Assembly (NCBI RefSeq): GCF_964355755.1
Contig: NC_092670.1
Location: forward strand, 27,951,795-28,015,794
Length of the DNA stretch: 64,000 nucleotides
From: Antedon mediterranea
Taxonomy: Eukaryota > Echinodermata > Crinoidea > Comatulida > Antedonidae
Direction of reading: 5' to 3'
Part shown: one piece after another, positions 60,668 through 64,000 of the stretch
How positions within the stretch are numbered: position 1 is the stretch's first letter
How the letters are laid out: each line of letters begins with the position of its first letter
The notes under the pieces: model-generated
What the model was told of the DNA's origin: nothing
What the model saw: the letters and a program-made list of their open reading frames with translations, nothing else
Databases searched by the model: none
Translations under genes and position numbers: made by a program

Positions 60668-63600
60668 CACAAAATGGTCTAAAATGTCTCAAAATGCGAT
60701 TTGAAGCTATTCTGTACACTTTGCTGTTTTGTGTGAATAATTTTTGTCAAAATGCTCAAAATGGTCAAAAACGTTTTTAAATACTATATTAAGCTATTTT
60801 GTGTTCTTTGATGTTTTTGTGTGAAAAGTTTTTTCGAAATGCTCAAAATGGTCTAAAACGGTTTCTAATGTGATTTTAAGCACTTTGATGTTTTTATGTT
60901 AACAACTTTTTTAGAAAATTACAAAATGGTCTAAAACGTCTCCAAATGCAATTTGAAGCAATTCTAAGCACTTTGGTGTTTTTATGTTAACAAGTTTTTT
61001 CGAAAATCACAAAATGGTCTAAAACGTCTCCAAATGCGATTTGAAGCTATTCTGTACACTTTGCTGTTTTGTGTGAATAATTTTTGTTGAAATGCTCAAA
61101 ATGGTCAAAAACGTTTTTAAATACGATATTAAGCTATTTTGTGCTCTTTGATGTTTTTGTGTGAAAAGTTTTATCGAAATGCTCAAAATGGTCTAAAACG
61201 GTTTCTAATGTGATTTTAAGCACTTTGGTGTTTTTATGTTAACAAGTTTTTTCGAAAATCACAAAATGGTCTAAAACGTCTCCAAATGTGATTTGAAGCT
61301 ATTCTAAACACTTTGGTGTTTTTATGTTAACAAGTTTTTTCGAAAATCACAAATTGGTCTAAAACGTCTCCAAATGCGATTTGAAGCTATTTTAAGCACT
61401 TTGGTGTTTTTGTGTAACCAAGTTTTTTCGAAAATCACAAAAGGGTCTAAAATGTCTCAAAATGCGATTTGAAGCTATTCTGTACACTTTGATGTTTTTT
61501 TGTTAACAAGTTTTTTCGAAAGTCTCAAAATGGTCTAAAAAGTCTCCAAATGCGATTTGAAGCTATTCTAAGCACTTTGGTGTTTTTATGTTAACAAGTT
61601 TTATCGAAAATCACAAAATGGTGTAAAACGTCTCCAAATGCGATTTGAAGCTATTCTAAGCACTTTGGTGTTTTTATGTTAACAAGTTTTTTCGAAAATC
61701 ACAAAATGGTGTAAAACGTCTCCAAATGCGATTTTAAGCTATTCTAAGCAATTTGGTGTTTTTATGTTAACAAGTTTTTTCGAAAATCACAAAATGGTCT
61801 AAAACGTCTCCAAATGCGATTTGAAGCTATTCTGTACACTTTGCTGTTTTGTGAGAATAATTTTTGTCGAAATGCTCAAAATGGTCAAAAACGTTTTTAA
61901 ATACGATATTAAGCTATTTTGTGCTCTTTGATGTTTTTGTGTGAAAAGTTTTATCGAAATGCTCAAAATGGTCTAAAACGGTTTCTAATGTGATTTTAAG
62001 CACTTTGATGTTTTTATGTTAACAACTTTTTTAGAAAATTACAAAATGGTGTAAAACGTCTCCAAATGCGATTTGAAGCTATTCTAAGCAATTTCGTGTT
62101 TTTATGTTAACAAGTTTTTTCGAAAATCACAAAATGGTCTAAAACGTCTCCAAATGCGATTTGAAGCTATTCTAAGCACTTTTGTGTTTTTATGTTAACA
62201 AGTTTTTTCGAAAATCACAAAATGGTCTAAAATGTCTCCAAATGCGATTTTAAGGTATTCTAAGCACTTTGGTGTTTTTATGTTAACAAGTTTTTTCGAA
62301 AATCACAAAATGGTCTAAAACGTCTCCAAATGCGATTTGAAGCTATTCTAAGCACTTTGGTGTTTTTATGTTAACAAGTTTTTTCGAAAATCACAAAATG
62401 GTGTAAAACTTCTCCAAATACGATTTTAAGCTATTCTAAGCAATTTGGTGTTTTTATGTTAACAAGTTTTTTCGAAAATCACAAAATGGTATAAAACGTC
62501 TCCAAATACGATTTGAAGCAATTCTAAGCACTTTGGTGTTTTTATGTTAACAAGTTTTTTCGAAAATTACAAAATGGTATAAAACGTCTCCAAATGCGAT
62601 TTGAAGATTTTCTAAGCACTTTGGTGTTTTTATGTTTACAAGTTTTTTCGAAAATCACAAAATGGTCTAAAACGTCTCCAAATGCGATTTGAAGCTATTC
62701 TGTACACTTTGCTGTTTTGTGTGAATAATTTTGTCAAAATGCTCAAAATGGTCAAAAACGTTTTTAAATACTATATTAAGCTATTTTGTGTTCTTTGATG
62801 TTTTTGTGTGAAAAGTTTTATCGAAATGCTCAAAATGGTCTAAAACGGTTTCTAATGAAATGATTTTAAGAACTTTGATGTTTTTATGTTAACAACTTTT
62901 TTAGAAAATCACAAAATGGTCTAAAACGTCTCCAAATGCGATTTGAAGCAATTCTAAGCACTTTGGTGTTTTTATGTTAACAAGTTTTTTCGAAAATCAC
63001 AAAATGGTATAAAACCTCTCCAAATGCGATTTTAAGGTATTCTAAGCACTTTGGTGTTTTTATGTTAACAAGTTTTTTCGAAAATCACAAAATGGTCTAA
63101 AACGTCTACAAATGCGATTTGAAGCTATTCTAAGCACTTTGGTGTTTTTATGTTAACAAGTTTTTTCGAAAATCACAAAATGGTATAAAACGTCTCCAAA
63201 TGAGATTTTAAGGTATTCTAAGCACTTTGGTGTTTTTATGTTAACAAGTTTTTTCGAAAATCACAAAATGGTCTAAAACGTCTACAAATGCGATTTGAAG
63301 CTATTCTAAGCACTTTGGTGTTTTTATGTTAACAAGTTTTTTCGAAAATCACAAAATGGTCTAAAACGTCTCCAAATGCGATTTGAAGCTATTCTGTACA
63401 CTTTGCTGTTTTGTGTGAATAATTTTTGTCGAAATGCTCAAAATGGTCAAAAACGTTTTTAAATACGATATTAAGCTATTTTGTGCTCTTTGATGTTTTT
63501 GTGTGAAAAGTTTTATCGAAATGCTCAAAATGGTCTAAAACGGTTTCTAATGTGATTTTAAGCACTTTGATGTTTTTATGTTAACAACTTTTTTAGAAAA

Positions 63601-64000
63601 TCACAAAATGGTCTAAAACGTCTCCAAATGCGATTTGAAGCAATTCTAAGCACTTTGGTGTTTTTATGGTAACGAGTTTTTTTGAATATCACAAAATGGT
63701 CTAAAATGTCTCCAAATGCGATTTGAAGCTATTCTGTACACTTTGATGTTTTTTTGTTAACAAGTTTTTTCGAAAGTCACAAAATGGTCTAAAACGTCTC
63801 CAAATGCGATTTGAAACTATTCTAAGCACTTTGGTGTTTTTATGTTAACAAGTTTTTTCGAAAATCACAAAATGGGGTAAAACGTCTCCAAATGCGATTT
63901 GAAGCTATTCTAAGCACTTTGGTGTTTTTATGTTAACAAGTTTTTTCGAAAATCACAAAATGGTGTAAAACTTCTCCAAATACGATTTTAAGCTATTCTA
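60668..64000 (+). repeat. Higher-order region U5, start of a new arrangement, cut by window
   Basis: Triplets start at 60668, 61008, 61788, 62656 and 63350, with A counts 1, 6, 7, 5 and at least 4. It opens with the rare AATGCAATTT variant (60945) like U1 to U4. It then departs at once: the second interval has 6 A monomers rather than 3. It carries CAAATGAGATTTTAAGG (near 63.2 kb), a variant found in U0 and in the U0-derived part of U2 but not in U1, U3 or U4. This suggests the array returns to U0-like material to the right of the window. Confidence 0.8.

Larger units (their letters stand above)
1..64000 (+). repeat. Satellite DNA array, ~88-bp monomer, head to tail, filling the window
   Basis: Every line of the window aligns to one monomer that begins CACAAAATGG and ends TTTTTTCGAAAAT. 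All copies lie in the same orientation and I saw no inversion, insertion or unrelated stretch. By counting intervals there are about 458 A-type monomers, 93 copies each of B, C and D, and 3 truncated monomers. The interval arithmetic closes exactly for U0 to U3; for example, U1 is 85 A x 88 + 56 + 19 x 252 + 9 bp of small indels = 12,333. Because 88 is not a multiple of 3, reading frames rotate and stop within a few monomers, so the array is non-coding. The size and layered structure are typical of centromeric, pericentromeric or subtelomeric satellites in eukaryotes; which of these it is cannot be decided here. The last monomer, from 63954, is cut after 47 bp by the window edge. Confidence 0.98.

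Noticed and set aside
1-64000. CRISPR array
   Set aside because: The repeats are contiguous 88-bp monomers with no unique spacers; what lies between the similar stretches is also repeated.
1-64000. CENP-B box in the monomer
   Set aside because: The TTCG at the right end of A is followed by AAAATCAC and not by the A and CGGG positions of the known 17-bp motif. I found no match in A, B, C or D.
1-64000. Transposon or retrotransposon insertions, telomere repeats, rRNA or tRNA genes
   Set aside because: Every stretch reads as the same monomer family. I saw no TTTAGGG/TTAGGG-type runs, no terminal repeats with target-site duplications and no RNA gene.
1-64000. Known satellite, for example the ~528-bp subtelomeric khipu repeat of common bean (528 = 6 x 88)
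   Set aside because: This rests only on the number. I cannot recall that sequence for comparison, and 528 bp is not a dominant period here. A database search with the A monomer would decide.
1-64000. Arrays of terminators or promoters from the T runs and TATA-like stretches
   Set aside because: They recur in every monomer as part of the satellite and have no gene to act on.
1-64000. A new defence, mobile or metabolic system
   Set aside because: There is no coding capacity in the window, so no such system can be supported. The interest lies in repeat architecture.

Overview
The whole window is satellite DNA. I found no protein-coding gene, no RNA gene, no transposon and no unique sequence from base 1 to base 64000. 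One AT-rich unit of about 88 bp (about 32% GC in the commonest form) runs head to tail on a single strand, roughly 740 copies by my count. An array of this size with multi-kilobase higher-order repeats points to a eukaryotic nuclear genome, as found in centromeric, pericentromeric or subtelomeric heterochromatin. Many of the recurring variants are CpG to TpG or CpA changes, which suggests a genome with cytosine methylation, such as a plant or vertebrate. I cannot name the species or the satellite family from memory.

The array has four nested levels. Level 1 is the monomer: type A (88 bp) and three derived types, B (87, sometimes 86), C (87) and D (78, sometimes 81). Level 2 is a fixed B-C-D triplet of about 252 bp. 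It occurs 93 times, always in that order, separated by 1 to 12 A monomers. Level 3 is a higher-order unit of about 11 to 12.3 kb, defined by the ordered series of A counts between triplets, which works like a barcode. Level 4 is a pair of such units: 12,333 + 11,153 = 23,486 bp, and at that offset rare variants recur.

Layout, with units counted from a chosen triplet: U0 1-14063 (left part, own barcode, internal duplications); U1 14064-26396 (12,333 bp, 19 triplets); U2 26397-37549 (11,153 bp, 17 triplets, a mosaic of U1-like and U0-like DNA); U3 37550-49882 (12,333 bp, same barcode as U1); U4 49883-60667 (10,785 bp, 16 triplets, U3-like until about 59230, then rearranged); U5 60668-64000 (start of another arrangement, cut by the window edge).

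The sequence looks like a record of repeated unequal exchange and recent amplification: tandem duplications of 606 and 780 bp, a 56-bp truncated monomer inherited by three units, A/B hybrid monomers inherited by three units, chimeric junctions near 440, 13.95 kb and 59.2-60.3 kb, and a patch of about 4 kb in U2 copied from U0 together with its rare variants. Any function would be structural (chromatin, kinetochore or heterochromatin) and is not shown by the sequence itself.
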